Source of the DNA: Gammaproteobacteria bacterium
GTDB lineage: Bacteria; Pseudomonadota; Gammaproteobacteria; Pseudomonadales; UBA5518
Length of the DNA: 64,000 nt
Assembly (NCBI GenBank): GCA_016705365.1
Contig: JADIYI010000008.1
Location: 124,001-188,000, forward strand
Direction of reading: 5' to 3'
Positions within the stretch are counted from its first letter, which is position 1; the number at the start of each line of letters is the position of its first letter. The notes beneath the pieces are model-generated. The model had not been told where the DNA came from. It made no database searches and saw nothing but the letters and a program-made list of their open reading frames with translations. Position numbers and translations under genes: made by a program. Positions 18,857 through 28,292 of the stretch are shown here, piece by piece.

Positions 18857-20008
18857 TCATGCCTGGGTGCTTCGGTGATTACGCATCAACTCGATGAAGT
18901 GATCGAACAGAAGCGCGGCCTCGTGCGGCCCGGGACTCGCCTCGGGGTGACCCTGAAAGCCGAATGCCGGGCGATCGGTCCGATGCATGCCCTGCAGAGT
19001 GCCATCAAACAGCGAACGATGGGTCGGCCGCAGGCACACCGGCAGGCTGGATTCATCGACCGCGAAACCATGGTTCTGGCTGGTGATCAGCACACTGCCA
19101 TCGTCGAGATTCTGTACCGGGTGATTGGCCCCGTGATGACCGAACTTCATCTTCATGGTGCGCGCACCGCTGGCAAGCGCCAGCAACTGGTGGCCAAGAC
19201 AGATGCCGAATACCGGCAGGGCGGCATCGACGATGGTGCGGATCGCGGTAATCGCGTAATCACAGGGCTCGGGGTCGCCGGGGCCATTCGACAGGAACAC
19301 GCCATCAGGCTTCAGCGCCAGCACGTCGGCAGCCGGAGTCATCGCCGGCACCACCGTCACCTCGCAGCCGCGATCGACCAGCATGCGCAGGATATTGCGC
19401 TTCACGCCATAATCGTAGGCCACCACCCGATACGTCGCGGGAACCGCAGGGCGTGCAAAGCCGCTGCCGAGCGTCCACGAGCCTTCGGTCCAGGCATAGG
19501 GCTGGTCAGCGCTGACCACACGCGCCAGATCCATCCCCTTCAAGCCCGGAAAAGCCCGCGCCAGTTCAAAGGCGCGGCCCTCGTCGCAGTCGCCGGCCAT
19601 GATGCAGCCGTTCTGGGTACCCTTCTCGCGCAGGATGCGGGTCAGACGGCGGGTGTCGATCTCGGCAATGCCCACCACACCATCGCCTGCGAGGTAGTCC
19701 GCGAGGCTCTGCTGGCAGCGAAAATTGCTGGCCAACAGCGGCAGATCGCGGATCACCAGTCCCGCAGCCCGGATCGACGAGGACTCCAGGTCCTCGGAGT
19801 TGATACCGGTATTGCCGATGTGCGGGTAGGTGAGCGTGACGATCTGACGCGCGTAGGAAGGGTCGGTAAGGATCTCCTGGTAACCGGTCATCGCGGTATT
19901 GAACACGACCTCGCCGCTGGTCTCGCCCAGAGCACCGATCGAAACGCCACGAAACACGCTGCCATCTTCAAGGGCGAGTACAGCCGGCCGACGCAGCTCG
20001 GTTATCAA
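18857..20008 (-). CDS. carA: Carbamoyl-phosphate synthase small subunit
   Basis: Glutamine amidotransferase subunit that supplies ammonia to CarB. 383 residues, N-terminal CPSase_sm_chain domain (1-135) and a class I GATase domain with nucleophile Cys270 in FGICLGHQ and the His/Glu pair in GFQGHPEASPGPH. The start is a TTG (MITELRRPAVLALEDG) with a very good ribosome site, GAGGAG six bases upstream; no ATG fits. A leader with a terminator-like stem lies about 100 bp upstream. Confidence 0.97.
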   Translation of the reverse strand: MITELRRPAVLALEDGSVFRGVSIGALGETSGEVVFNTAMTGYQEILTDPSYARQIVTLTYPHIGNTGINSEDLESSSIRAAGLVIRDLPLLASNFRCQQSLADYLAGDGVVGIAEIDTRRLTRILREKGTQNGCIMAGDCDEGRAFELARAFPGLKGMDLARVVSADQPYAWTEGSWTLGSGFARPAVPATYRVVAYDYGVKRNILRMLVDRGCEVTVVPAMTPAADVLALKPDGVFLSNGPGDPEPCDYAITAIRTIVDAALPVFGICLGHQLLALASGARTMKMKFGHHGANHPVQNLDDGSVLITSQNHGFAVDESSLPVCLRPTHRSLFDGTLQGMHRTDRPAFGFQGHPEASPGPHEAALLFDHFIELMRNHRSTQA

Positions 20009-20530
20009 CGGATTCTCCTCGTAAAAATGAAGGCACGCTGCCTTGAAACAACCGCCGGCAGGTACTTACCGGTGCACAGAAGCGCGCGAGGAGAGCGGAT
20101 TCAGTCCGTAAAAAAGCGAGATGAAACCCGGTCTCATCTCGCTCCTGATCGCTTCAGACGCCGTTTTCACCCCGGATACCAACGGTGATCTGAGGACGCA
20201 TTCTATGGGATAGGCCGAGGCAGTAGAAGGCCCGCCGGTAATTCTGACGAAATGCCCCGGCATCAGCGCCCCCGCGGCTGTTTACCCCGTCCGCGCACGT
20301 CCGGCAAACACATAGCAGCTCTTCTGCGCCACCACGTCGACAACGTACTCCAGGATGCATGGCATCCAGCGCTCGCGAAATCTGCGAAGGCGGAGCGCGG
20401 GAGGGGGGCGTTGCGGAGCAAAGAAAATTTCGGCTTGTGCCCTATATGGGTCATGACAGAAGCTGCCATGGCACCTACTATTCCCTAGTCGAGCCAATTG
20501 AAATCAAACGGAAACACGGCCCACGCACCG
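20009..20530. other. carA-luxR intergenic spacer
   Basis: 522 bp between divergent transcripts. It holds the terminator-like stem at 20110-20143, a short non-conserved open frame, and AT-richer sequence with CTATAT just before the first LuxR gene. I see no other gene. Confidence 0.5.
20110..20143 (-). terminator. Terminator-like stem in the carA leader
   Basis: On the minus strand a 10-bp perfect stem AGCGAGATGA / TCATCTCGCT with a 9-nt loop is followed by six Ts. No gene ends just upstream on this strand: the next upstream sequence is the 522-bp spacer before the oppositely oriented luxR genes. The stem is therefore in the leader of carAB (about 100 nt before carA), where it could act as an attenuator, or it blocks antisense transcription from the regulator genes. 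Confidence 0.65.
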
Positions 20531-21679
20531 ATGCAACGCAATCAGGTCGAGTACAGGCTGCGAGTAACGGAACTTCTGCTGGAGTCGGTCACCGATCCCT
20601 CCCGGCTACACCTGGCTCTGCAAACCATGACCGAGTTGATCGGCGCCGATGCGGGAATACTGGCCGGCGGCCGGCGCAGTACCGCCAATGCGCGCGGACT
20701 CATCACCACCAACGACCACGAACGATCTGGCAGCCGGCAGGATGATTGTTTCGCGTCATTTCCGCTGTATCGCCGCTGGGCGCTGGGGCAGCCGAGCGGC
20801 AAGCTGTACAGCGATGCGGATATCGCACGCTTCGCGCGCCTCGAGGGTCACGATATCGAGCGCCAGTTCCCCGACGCAAGCAGGATCGGGGCGCGCTGCA
20901 TGGCCCATATCGATACCGGCGATGATTATGTCTGCTACGTGGGGTTCGCGCGTCGCGGCGAGGCCCTGCCGTTTGATGAATCGAACATCGGCGCGACCGA
21001 AAGCCTGCTGCCGCATTTGCGTCATGCCTACTCCATGAACCGGCAATTCGAGTCCCTGAAAGCGGTCAGTGCCGCGGCGATGAATCGCTACGAGCGCTAT
21101 CACGTGGGCGTGGTGATGGTCGATGAAGACGGAGTGATGTTGTATCGCAATGAAGTGGCGCGCCAGCTCTTTCTGCATGCCGAGGGCCTGCTGCTCGAAG
21201 CCGATGGGCGCGTGGTGGCGCAGGAATCGGGCGAGACCAATACCCTGCTCGACTCCATCCGCGAGCATCTCTCCGGCAACCTGCCCGACAGCCATTTTGC
21301 TCCGACCCTGCTGAAGATTACCCGGCCCGGGCGCGATTCACCCCTGTCATTGGCGATCAGCCCCTACCGCAGCGGTGTCGACTTCGTGATCGGCGGGCGC
21401 GCCAGCGGCAGCGCGGTGATCATGATCTACGATCCCGAGCGACCGCAGATCGAGCGCGAGGCCGTGGTCAAGCAGGTCTATCAACTGAACCAGCAGGAAG
21501 CGCAGATCGTGTGTGCGCTCGCCGCTGGTGACTCGCTGGAAGACATCGCCCGTGACACCGCTCGCTCGCTCGAGGCGGTGCGCTCGCAGCTCAAACGCAT
21601 CTTCAAGAAGACCGGCACCTCGCGCCAGACCGAACTGGTGACGCTGGTGCTGAGCGGACCCGCGGCGATGGTGCAATGA
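20531..21679 (+). CDS. LuxR-type HTH transcriptional regulator (1 of 3)
   Basis: 382 residues from ATG 20531 (an in-frame TTG at 20498 is possible). The C-terminal 65 residues form a LuxR/GerE helix-turn-helix (LNQQEAQIVCALAAGDSLEDIA, then VRSQLKRIFKKTGTSRQTEL). The N-terminal about 250 residues look like a PAS/GAF-type sensor region without a diagnostic motif, so the signal is unknown; no receiver or autoinducer domain is recognised. It is the first of three tandem paralogs and overlaps the second by 4 bp (ATGA), so they are co-translated. Confidence 0.85.
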   Translation: MQRNQVEYRLRVTELLLESVTDPSRLHLALQTMTELIGADAGILAGGRRSTANARGLITTNDHERSGSRQDDCFASFPLYRRWALGQPSGKLYSDADIARFARLEGHDIERQFPDASRIGARCMAHIDTGDDYVCYVGFARRGEALPFDESNIGATESLLPHLRHAYSMNRQFESLKAVSAAAMNRYERYHVGVVMVDEDGVMLYRNEVARQLFLHAEGLLLEADGRVVAQESGETNTLLDSIREHLSGNLPDSHFAPTLLKITRPGRDSPLSLAISPYRSGVDFVIGGRASGSAVIMIYDPERPQIEREAVVKQVYQLNQQEAQIVCALAAGDSLEDIARDTARSLEAVRSQLKRIFKKTGTSRQTELVTLVLSGPAAMVQ

Positions 21680-22920
21680 ACCCGGCCGCGCAAAAACCCG
21701 CGCTGCCGGTGAGTTCCGCGGAGCTTTCCTCGCTGATCCACGAACTCTACGCGACTGTAACCGGACCTTCGAAACTCACGGATTTTCTCGAACGTTGCTG
21801 CACCTTCATCGGGGCGCGCCTGGGATCGATCGTTGTATGGGAAATGCGCACCAACACCGTACGCTATGTCGATGCCTGCTTGCTGCCCCGCGATGCCCAT
21901 GAGCAGTATCAGCGCCAGTATTACGCGACTGACCCGATCAAGCAGGCACTGACGCTGCACCCGCCGCGGCGCTTCTATCTGCGCCACGAACTGGTCAGCG
22001 ACGAGGAGGTTCGTGCTCACCCCTATTTCACGGAATGGTACAAGCTGCTTGGCTACGATGATGTATGTAGCGCAGCAATTCCGTTGAACGAGCATTATCG
22101 CTGCCATCTGGGCTTTACGCGCAACATTGGCGATCCACCGTTCACCCGCCAGGAAACCGACTTCCTCGACCTGCTGCTGCCACACATCGAGCGGAGTCTG
22201 GTGCTCTTCAACATGTTGGACCGGCTGACGCTGATGTCTGACCTGGCACAGGAACACCTTGCGCAGACCGGCGCAGGCTTCATCGTGCTGAGCGAGGAAG
22301 GACGCGTGACCTACATGAACCGCATCGCGCGTGCCATGCTGGCAAGCGGCCCGGTGATCCATGAGCAGGAGGGTCTTATTCGTATCGATGACCCGCAGGC
22401 GCAACGACGATTCTCGACAATGGTGCGCGAGTGCATCGCGGTTTCAAAACGACCGAACATGATGACCGGGGGCGCCGTCTCGGTACCGCGGCCGGACGGC
22501 CCGGCACTTGGCATCATGGTGCTCCCGTATCGAACGCATGCAACCTACCTGCGCACCACGTCCGATGACAGCCGCCGCGCCACCGTCACGCTGTTCGATC
22601 CGGCTCGCCCCCGACTCGACCCTCCGGCGATATTGCGTCAGCTGTACCGCCTGTCCGCATCGGAAGTCCAGGTTTGCTGGCGCCTCGCCAATGGCGAGAC
22701 GCTCGAAGAAATCGCCACCTCGCTGAACATCGGCAAGGAAACCGTGCGCTCGCAGCTCAAGCGGATCTTTGTCAAGACCGGCACCAGCCGACAATCCGAG
22801 CTGGTGCGCCTGGTACTGGTTGGGCCCGCGCTGTGGGCCACCGTACCTTCTTCCCTGATGCAGTCATCGCACTCAGTATCTGCAAAATCTAACCCGTTTG
22901 GGTCAGTTCTCGTCAAATAG
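21676..22920 (+). CDS. LuxR-type HTH transcriptional regulator (2 of 3)
   Basis: 414 residues. Same layout as its neighbours: a long N-terminal sensor-like part with an internal PAS-like segment (about 190-300, FIVLSEEGRVTYMNRIARAM) and a C-terminal LuxR helix-turn-helix (LSASEVQVCWRLANGETLEEIA, KETVRSQLKRIFVKTGTSRQSEL). The DNA-recognition helix VRSQLKRIF is identical to that of the first regulator, suggesting shared or overlapping target sites. Start ATG overlaps the previous gene. Confidence 0.85.
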   Translation: MNPAAQKPALPVSSAELSSLIHELYATVTGPSKLTDFLERCCTFIGARLGSIVVWEMRTNTVRYVDACLLPRDAHEQYQRQYYATDPIKQALTLHPPRRFYLRHELVSDEEVRAHPYFTEWYKLLGYDDVCSAAIPLNEHYRCHLGFTRNIGDPPFTRQETDFLDLLLPHIERSLVLFNMLDRLTLMSDLAQEHLAQTGAGFIVLSEEGRVTYMNRIARAMLASGPVIHEQEGLIRIDDPQAQRRFSTMVRECIAVSKRPNMMTGGAVSVPRPDGPALGIMVLPYRTHATYLRTTSDDSRRATVTLFDPARPRLDPPAILRQLYRLSASEVQVCWRLANGETLEEIATSLNIGKETVRSQLKRIFVKTGTSRQSELVRLVLVGPALWATVPSSLMQSSHSVSAKSNPFGSVLVK

Positions 22921-23008
22921 CCGCTCCCCGCGACGCCGAACATGAACCGCGCACTGCTAATATGGCTGCGTGATCGAGCGGCCAACGCTGCCGCCGAGGG
23001 GGATAAAT

Positions 23009-24160
23009 TTGGCAAGCGAACCCGCACTCAACGCGCTGATCGACCGCATGTACTCCGCAATACTGGGCTACGAGGACGTGAACGCCGTTCTTGCGAAGTC
23101 GGCCGAACTGGCGGGCTTTGGTGCTGCCAGCGTGGTGGTTATCCGTGACTCCGGCGAGCAAGGCAAATGCGTCAACAGTGTTGGCGTCGATATCGCGGAC
23201 ATTGAGCAGGCCGAGAAAAAATATGCGGTCAGCGGCACCGTGGCGCATCTGCATCGTCATGGACTCGCACCCGGCGAACTCCGTTTTCGCAATGAGCTGA
23301 TTTCGCTGAAGGAGCTCCGGGCACAACCTTTCTACAGCGATTTCGTGGCACCAAACAAATTCGAGGACGGCGTGATGTTGTGCCTCGAGAATTCACCCGA
23401 GCGCAGCATCGTCGTGAACCTGGGCCGTTGCGCCCGCACCATGACGCAGGACCGGCAGCGGCGCACGCTCGAATCGCTTGCCCCACATGCAGTGCGTGCC
23501 TACCAGGTCTGGCAGCAGCTCACACAGCTCAGGCTGGTTCGCGCCGCACTGTGGGAAACCATCAACTTCGCACCGGTGGCTCTGGTGATTCTCGACAATA
23601 GCGGCGCCGTATTCCTGGCCAACAGCAAGGCCGAGGCATTGCTCGGAAACGACGGGCTGGCGCTTGCACGCGGCGGTTTGCACGCCACACTGAAAGCGGA
23701 TGACGCGTGCCTGCAGCAGGCAATCAACACGGTGATCGCCTCGACCAATTCCCGCGGTGTGCCGCTGCAAAGCGCCGATCTGCTGGTACATCGAGGTGCT
23801 GGCAAACGACCCTATCAGCTAATGATTGCGCCACTGCCGCCCGACCACGAGCAAAGCGGGCGTCGTCCGGCGGCGAGCCTGATGATCTTCGATCCCGAGC
23901 AGGAACTTGGCGCGTCGTTCGCGCGGATGCGTGATCTGTTCGGTTTCACCCGCGCCGAGGCTGTTGTGGCGCTTGGGTTGATGCAGGGCAAATCGCTCGA
24001 GCAGGTAGCGTTGGCAGAGGGCAACTCGGTCGCCACCGCGCGCAACCTGCTCAAGCGCGTGTTTCAGAAAGCCGGCGTAAGCCGCCAGAATGACCTGACC
24101 CGGCTGCTGCTCAACTCGCCGCTGCGCATCGATATCGAGAGCGCCCTGAAGCGGTTTTGA
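23009..24160 (+). CDS. LuxR-type HTH transcriptional regulator (3 of 3)
   Basis: 383 residues from a TTG at 23009 that has GAGGGGG seven bases upstream; a GTG at 22970 in the same frame has no ribosome site. A PAS-like segment occurs in the middle (APVALVILDNSGAVFLANSKAEAL). The C-terminal LuxR helix-turn-helix is more divergent than in the other two (FTRAEAVVALGLMQGKSLEQVA, ATARNLLKRVFQKAGVSRQNDL), so its DNA target is probably different. It starts 88 bp after regulator 2 and converges on dapB. Confidence 0.83.
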   Translation: MASEPALNALIDRMYSAILGYEDVNAVLAKSAELAGFGAASVVVIRDSGEQGKCVNSVGVDIADIEQAEKKYAVSGTVAHLHRHGLAPGELRFRNELISLKELRAQPFYSDFVAPNKFEDGVMLCLENSPERSIVVNLGRCARTMTQDRQRRTLESLAPHAVRAYQVWQQLTQLRLVRAALWETINFAPVALVILDNSGAVFLANSKAEALLGNDGLALARGGLHATLKADDACLQQAINTVIASTNSRGVPLQSADLLVHRGAGKRPYQLMIAPLPPDHEQSGRRPAASLMIFDPEQELGASFARMRDLFGFTRAEAVVALGLMQGKSLEQVALAEGNSVATARNLLKRVFQKAGVSRQNDLTRLLLNSPLRIDIESALKRF

Positions 24161-24185
24161 ATCCGCCGTCCGCAACGGCTTCAGA

Positions 24186-25001
24186 TCACGTTGCAGCCTG
24201 GCGAAGCCCGAGCACATCCTGCATATCGTAGAGTCCGGGGGCGCGCTGGTGCAGCCAGGCACCGGCACGTACGGCGCCACGCGCGAAGGACATGCGACTG
24301 CTGGCCTTGTGGGTGATTTCCACCCGCTCACCGTCGGCGGCGAACAGGACCGTGTGATCGCCGACGATATCTCCGGCGCGAATGGTGGCGAAGCCGATGG
24401 CGTCACGATCACGTTTGCCGGTCTGCCCCTCCCGTGCGTAAACCGCGACCTTGCCGAGGTCGCGTCCGAGCGCGTCCGCGACCACCTTGCCCATGCTGAG
24501 GGCGGTGCCGGAAGGTGCGTCCACCTTGTGGCGGTGATGGGCCTCGATCACTTCCACATCGACGGTATCGCCAAGTACACGCGCAGCGATATCGAGCAGC
24601 TTGAAGCAGAGATTCACCCCGGTGCTGAAATTCGAGGCCATGCAGACCGGGATACTCCGCGCCGCTTCGCTGATGGCGCCCAGCTGTGCCGAATCGAGCC
24701 CCGTGGTGCCGATCACGATGGCCCGACCGGCAGCGGCACAGGTCTGTGCATTGGCCACCGATGCGGCGGGCGTACTGAAGTCAATCAGCACATCGAAGTT
24801 CGCGATCACCTCGGCAAGGCTGCACGCCAGGGCAATGCCGTTGCGCCCGATGGCGGCGAGTTCGCCGGAATCCGCGCCGAGCAGAGTGCTGTCGGGGTGC
24901 TCGAGCGCCGCATGCAATGCGGTACCCGGATTTTCCGCAACGGCTTCGACCAGTGTGCGCCCCATGCGACCGGCGGCGCCATTGATGGCGATGCGGATCA
25001 T
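24186..25001 (-). CDS. dapB: 4-hydroxy-tetrahydrodipicolinate reductase
   Basis: Reduces the dapA product in lysine and meso-diaminopimelate synthesis. 271 residues. N-terminal Rossmann motif INGAAGRMGR and the family signature EAHHRHKVDAPSGTA, with the catalytic His/Lys, are present. It is 7 bp after dnaJ, the order dnaK-dnaJ-dapB of Pseudomonadales. In those genomes carA usually follows dapB; here three luxR genes separate them. Confidence 0.97.
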   Translation of the reverse strand: MIRIAINGAAGRMGRTLVEAVAENPGTALHAALEHPDSTLLGADSGELAAIGRNGIALACSLAEVIANFDVLIDFSTPAASVANAQTCAAAGRAIVIGTTGLDSAQLGAISEAARSIPVCMASNFSTGVNLCFKLLDIAARVLGDTVDVEVIEAHHRHKVDAPSGTALSMGKVVADALGRDLGKVAVYAREGQTGKRDRDAIGFATIRAGDIVGDHTVLFAADGERVEITHKASSRMSFARGAVRAGAWLHQRAPGLYDMQDVLGLRQAAT

Positions 25002-25008
25002 CGCGGGC

Positions 25009-26148
25009 TCAGAACTTCATTTCTTCGAAGAAGTTCTTGACTCCTTCGAACCAGCTGGTCTTGCGCGGCGAGTGCTTGTGGCTGGTGTCACCGAGCGAGG
25101 TCTGGAATTCGGCCAGCAGCTCTTTCTGGTGCTTGCCGAGGTTGACCGGCGTTTCCACCGTGACGCGGCACATCAGGTCACCCACCGCACCGCCGCGCAC
25201 CGGCTTGACGCCCTTGCCACGCAGGCGGAACAGCTTGCCGGTCTGGGTTTCGGGCGGCACGCGCAGCTTGACGCGGCCCTCCAGCGTCGGGACTTCCATC
25301 TCACCGCCCAGGGCGGCATCGGCAAAGGTGATCGGCACCTCGGTATAGAGATTCTTGCCGTCACGCTCGAACAACGGGTGAGCGCGCACCGCGATCTGCA
25401 CGTAGAGATCCCCGTTCGGCCCGCCTTCGGGCCCGCCTTCGCCTTCTCCCGAAAGGCGGATGCGATCGCCGGTATCGACGCCTGACGGCACCTTGACCGA
25501 GAGCGTCTTTTGTTTCTCGACCCGGCCACGGCCGTGGCAACCGGTGCACGGATCCTTGACCATCTTGCCCTTGCCGCGACAGTTGGGGCAGGTTTGTTGC
25601 ACCGAGAAGAAGCCCTGCTGCATGCGGATCTGACCGGCGCCGCCACAGGTGGTACAACTGACCGGGTTGCTGCCGCGACGCGCGCCGCTGCCTTTGCACT
25701 CTTCGCAGGATTCGAGCGTCGGGATGCGGATCTTGACGGTTGCGCCATGCACCGCGTCTTCGAGATCGATTTCAAGGTTGTAGCGCAGGTCCGAGCCGCG
25801 CTGTGGACCGCCACGCGCTCGGCCGCCACCACCGGCGCCACCAAAAATGTCACCGAACACATCACCGAAAATATCGCTGAAGCTCGCGCCACCACCACCG
25901 AAGCCGCCGGCGCCCGCCTGGCCGTCGACACCGGCGTGACCGAACTGGTCATAGGCGCTGCGTTTCTGCGGATTGGAGAGTACTTCGTAGGCTTCGTTCG
26001 CCTCCTTGAACTTCTCCTCCGATTTGTTATCGCCCTGGTTACGATCCGGGTGGTGCTTCATCGCGATGCGACGATAAGCCTTCTTTATCTCGGCCTCGTC
26101 GGCGCCACGCTGCACGCCCAGCACTTCGTAATAGTCTCGTTTCGCCAT
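25009..26148 (-). CDS. dnaJ: Chaperone protein DnaJ
   Basis: 379 residues. Hsp40 that stimulates DnaK ATPase and delivers substrates. J domain (1-70, with HPD in MKHHPDRN), Gly/Phe-rich linker (about 75-120), four CxxCxGxG zinc modules (CEECKGSG, CTTCGGAG, CPNCRGKG, CTGCHGRG), then two C-terminal substrate-binding domains. It lies 105 bp after dnaK with a hairpin in the gap. Confidence 0.98.
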   Translation of the reverse strand: MAKRDYYEVLGVQRGADEAEIKKAYRRIAMKHHPDRNQGDNKSEEKFKEANEAYEVLSNPQKRSAYDQFGHAGVDGQAGAGGFGGGGASFSDIFGDVFGDIFGGAGGGGRARGGPQRGSDLRYNLEIDLEDAVHGATVKIRIPTLESCEECKGSGARRGSNPVSCTTCGGAGQIRMQQGFFSVQQTCPNCRGKGKMVKDPCTGCHGRGRVEKQKTLSVKVPSGVDTGDRIRLSGEGEGGPEGGPNGDLYVQIAVRAHPLFERDGKNLYTEVPITFADAALGGEMEVPTLEGRVKLRVPPETQTGKLFRLRGKGVKPVRGGAVGDLMCRVTVETPVNLGKHQKELLAEFQTSLGDTSHKHSPRKTSWFEGVKNFFEEMKF

Positions 26149-26177
26149 CGTCCTGTCCCGTGGCCGACCGTCTGTGG

Positions 26178-26195
26178 GTCGGGCTATGGCCCGAC
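26178..26195 (-). promoter_or_regulatory. Hairpin in the dnaK-dnaJ spacer
   Basis: A 7-bp perfect stem, GTCGGGC and GCCCGAC around a 4-nt loop. It has no good T tract on the minus strand, so it may act as an mRNA processing or stability element setting the dnaK:dnaJ ratio, rather than a terminator. Confidence 0.4.
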
Positions 26196-26253
26196 ATTTG
26201 TTCTAATTCCTGCAGCCGGATATCCGGGTGCAGGCGTCGGGCAGAAGCCTGAG

Positions 26254-28185
26254 CTATTTGCGGTCGCTGTCTTTGACTTCCTCGAATTCGGCGTCGACGA
26301 TGTCATCTCGCTGCGGCTGTGGCTCCTCGCCGCCCGCCTGTTGCGGGCCGGCACCGGCTGCCTGCGCCTGTTCCGCATAAAGGCGCTCGGCGAGCTTTGC
26401 GGAGACCTCGGTCAGCGCCTCGGACTTGGCTTCTATCTGTTCGGCGTCATCGCTCTTGAGCGCTTCCTCGACCTCCTTGATCGCCGCCTCGATACGCTGC
26501 TTTTCGTCTTCCTGCACCTTGTCGGCCGAATCCTTCAGCGTCTTGCGGATCGCATGGACCATGCCATCGGCCTTGTTGCGCACCGCTACCAGGTGCTCGA
26601 ACTTGCGATCTTCCTCGGCATGCGCCTCGGCGTCACGCACCATTTTCTCGACTTCCGCATCGGAGAGGCCACTGGAGGCCTTGATCACGATCGACTGTTC
26701 CTTGCCGGTCGCCTTGTCCTTGGCGGATACATGCAGGATACCGTTGGCATCGATATCGAACGTCACCTCGATCTGCGGCACGCCGCGTGGTGAGGGCGGG
26801 ATATCGGCGAGATCGAAACGCCCCAGCGACTTGTTGTCGGCGGCTTTCTTGCGCTCGCCCTGTACCACGTGGATCGTGACCGCGGTCTGGCCGTCATCGG
26901 CAGTCGAGAACACCTGCGATTTGCGGGTCGGTATCGTGGTGTTCTTGTCGATCAACGGTGTTGCCACGCTGCCCAGCGTCTCGATCCCCAGGGTGAGCGG
27001 CGTCACGTCGAGCAGCAGCACGTCCTTGACACCGCCCGAGAGGACCGCGCCCTGGATCGCGGCGCCAACCGCGACCGCTTCATCCGGATTCACATCCTTG
27101 CGCGGCTCCTTGCCGAAGAATGCCTTGACCTTGTCCTGCACCATCGGCATGCGCGTCTGGCCACCGACCATGATCACGTCCTGGATCTGCGACGCGCTCT
27201 TGCCCGAATCCTTGAGTGCGATACGCACCGGCTCGAGGGTGCGCTCGACGAGATCCTCGACCAGCGATTCGAGCTTGGCGCGCGACATTTTCACCACCAG
27301 GTGTTTGGGACCGGTCGCGTCGGCGGTGATATAGGGCAGGTTCACTTCGGTCTGCTGGCTGCTCGAGAGTTCGATCTTGGCTTTCTCGGCCGCTTCCTTC
27401 AGACGCTGCATCGCCAGCGGATCACCCTTCAGCGAGATGCCGTTTTCCTTCTTGAATTCCTCGGCGAGATAGTCGATCAGGCGCATGTCGAAGTCTTCGC
27501 CCCCGAGGAAGGTATCCCCGTTGGTCGACAGCACTTCGAACTGCTTCTCGCCATCGACATCGGCGATCTCGATGATCGAGATATCGAAAGTACCGCCACC
27601 GAGGTCATAGACCGCGATCAGGTGGTCGCCCGGCCCCTTGTCCATGCCGAACGCGAGCGCCGCGGCAGTGGGCTCGTTGATGATGCGCTTCACTTCGAGA
27701 CCTGCGATACGGCCGGCATCCTTGGTCGCCTGGCGCTGCGAGTCGTTGAAATACGCGGGCACCGTGATCACCGCCTCGGTGACCGGCTCGCCGAGATAGT
27801 CCTCGGCGGTTTTCTTCATTTTTTTCAGGATCTGCGCCGAGATCTGCGGCGGCGCCATTTTCTGGCCCTTCGCCTCGACCCATGCGTCACCGTTGTCGGC
27901 CTTCACGATGTTGTAGGGCACCATCTTGATGTCTTTCTGCACCACGTCGTCCTGGAAGCGTCGACCGACCAGGCGCTTGATCGCGTACAGGGTGTTCTTC
28001 GGGTTGGTTACCGCCTGGCGCTTGGCCGACTGGCCGACCAGCACCTCGCCGTCATCACTGTAAGCCACCACCGAGGGCGTGGTACGCGTGCCTTCGGCAT
28101 TCTCGATGACCTTGGGCTTGCCGCCCTCCAAGATCGCCACGCACGAGTTCGTGGTCCCGAGATCGATCCCTATAATCTTGCCCAT
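26254..28185 (-). CDS. dnaK: Chaperone protein DnaK (Hsp70)
   Basis: 643 residues. ATPase domain with GIDLGTTNSC at the N-terminus, the phosphate loop IAVYDLGGGTFDIS and the VGGQTRMP signature; then substrate-binding domain and a C-terminal tail ending in an acidic EEVKDSD-like segment. Two adjacent ATGs exist (28188, 28185); the second gives better spacing to GGAGAAGG. It lies 107 bp after grpE and has its own sigma32-like promoter. Confidence 0.98.
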   Translation of the reverse strand: MGKIIGIDLGTTNSCVAILEGGKPKVIENAEGTRTTPSVVAYSDDGEVLVGQSAKRQAVTNPKNTLYAIKRLVGRRFQDDVVQKDIKMVPYNIVKADNGDAWVEAKGQKMAPPQISAQILKKMKKTAEDYLGEPVTEAVITVPAYFNDSQRQATKDAGRIAGLEVKRIINEPTAAALAFGMDKGPGDHLIAVYDLGGGTFDISIIEIADVDGEKQFEVLSTNGDTFLGGEDFDMRLIDYLAEEFKKENGISLKGDPLAMQRLKEAAEKAKIELSSSQQTEVNLPYITADATGPKHLVVKMSRAKLESLVEDLVERTLEPVRIALKDSGKSASQIQDVIMVGGQTRMPMVQDKVKAFFGKEPRKDVNPDEAVAVGAAIQGAVLSGGVKDVLLLDVTPLTLGIETLGSVATPLIDKNTTIPTRKSQVFSTADDGQTAVTIHVVQGERKKAADNKSLGRFDLADIPPSPRGVPQIEVTFDIDANGILHVSAKDKATGKEQSIVIKASSGLSDAEVEKMVRDAEAHAEEDRKFEHLVAVRNKADGMVHAIRKTLKDSADKVQEDEKQRIEAAIKEVEEALKSDDAEQIEAKSEALTEVSAKLAERLYAEQAQAAGAGPQQAGGEEPQPQRDDIVDAEFEEVKDSDRK

Positions 28186-28258
28186 CATCCTTCTCCGTTT
28201 GCCCGTCGCGCGAACCGGCTACAGTAGCCGACGCGCAGGAATTATCCAACTGACACAC

Positions 28259-28288
28259 TATATTTGGCCCGCAACGGGCCATTTCAAG
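28259..28288 (-). promoter_or_regulatory. Sigma32-like promoter of dnaK
   Basis: On the minus strand CTTGAA (28288-28283) and CCAAATATA (28267-28259) are spaced by 15 bp, close to the RpoH consensus. Between them lies a perfect 6-bp inverted repeat, GGCCCG-TTG-CGGGCC, a possible operator. Confidence 0.55.
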
Positions 28289-28292
28289 TCCG

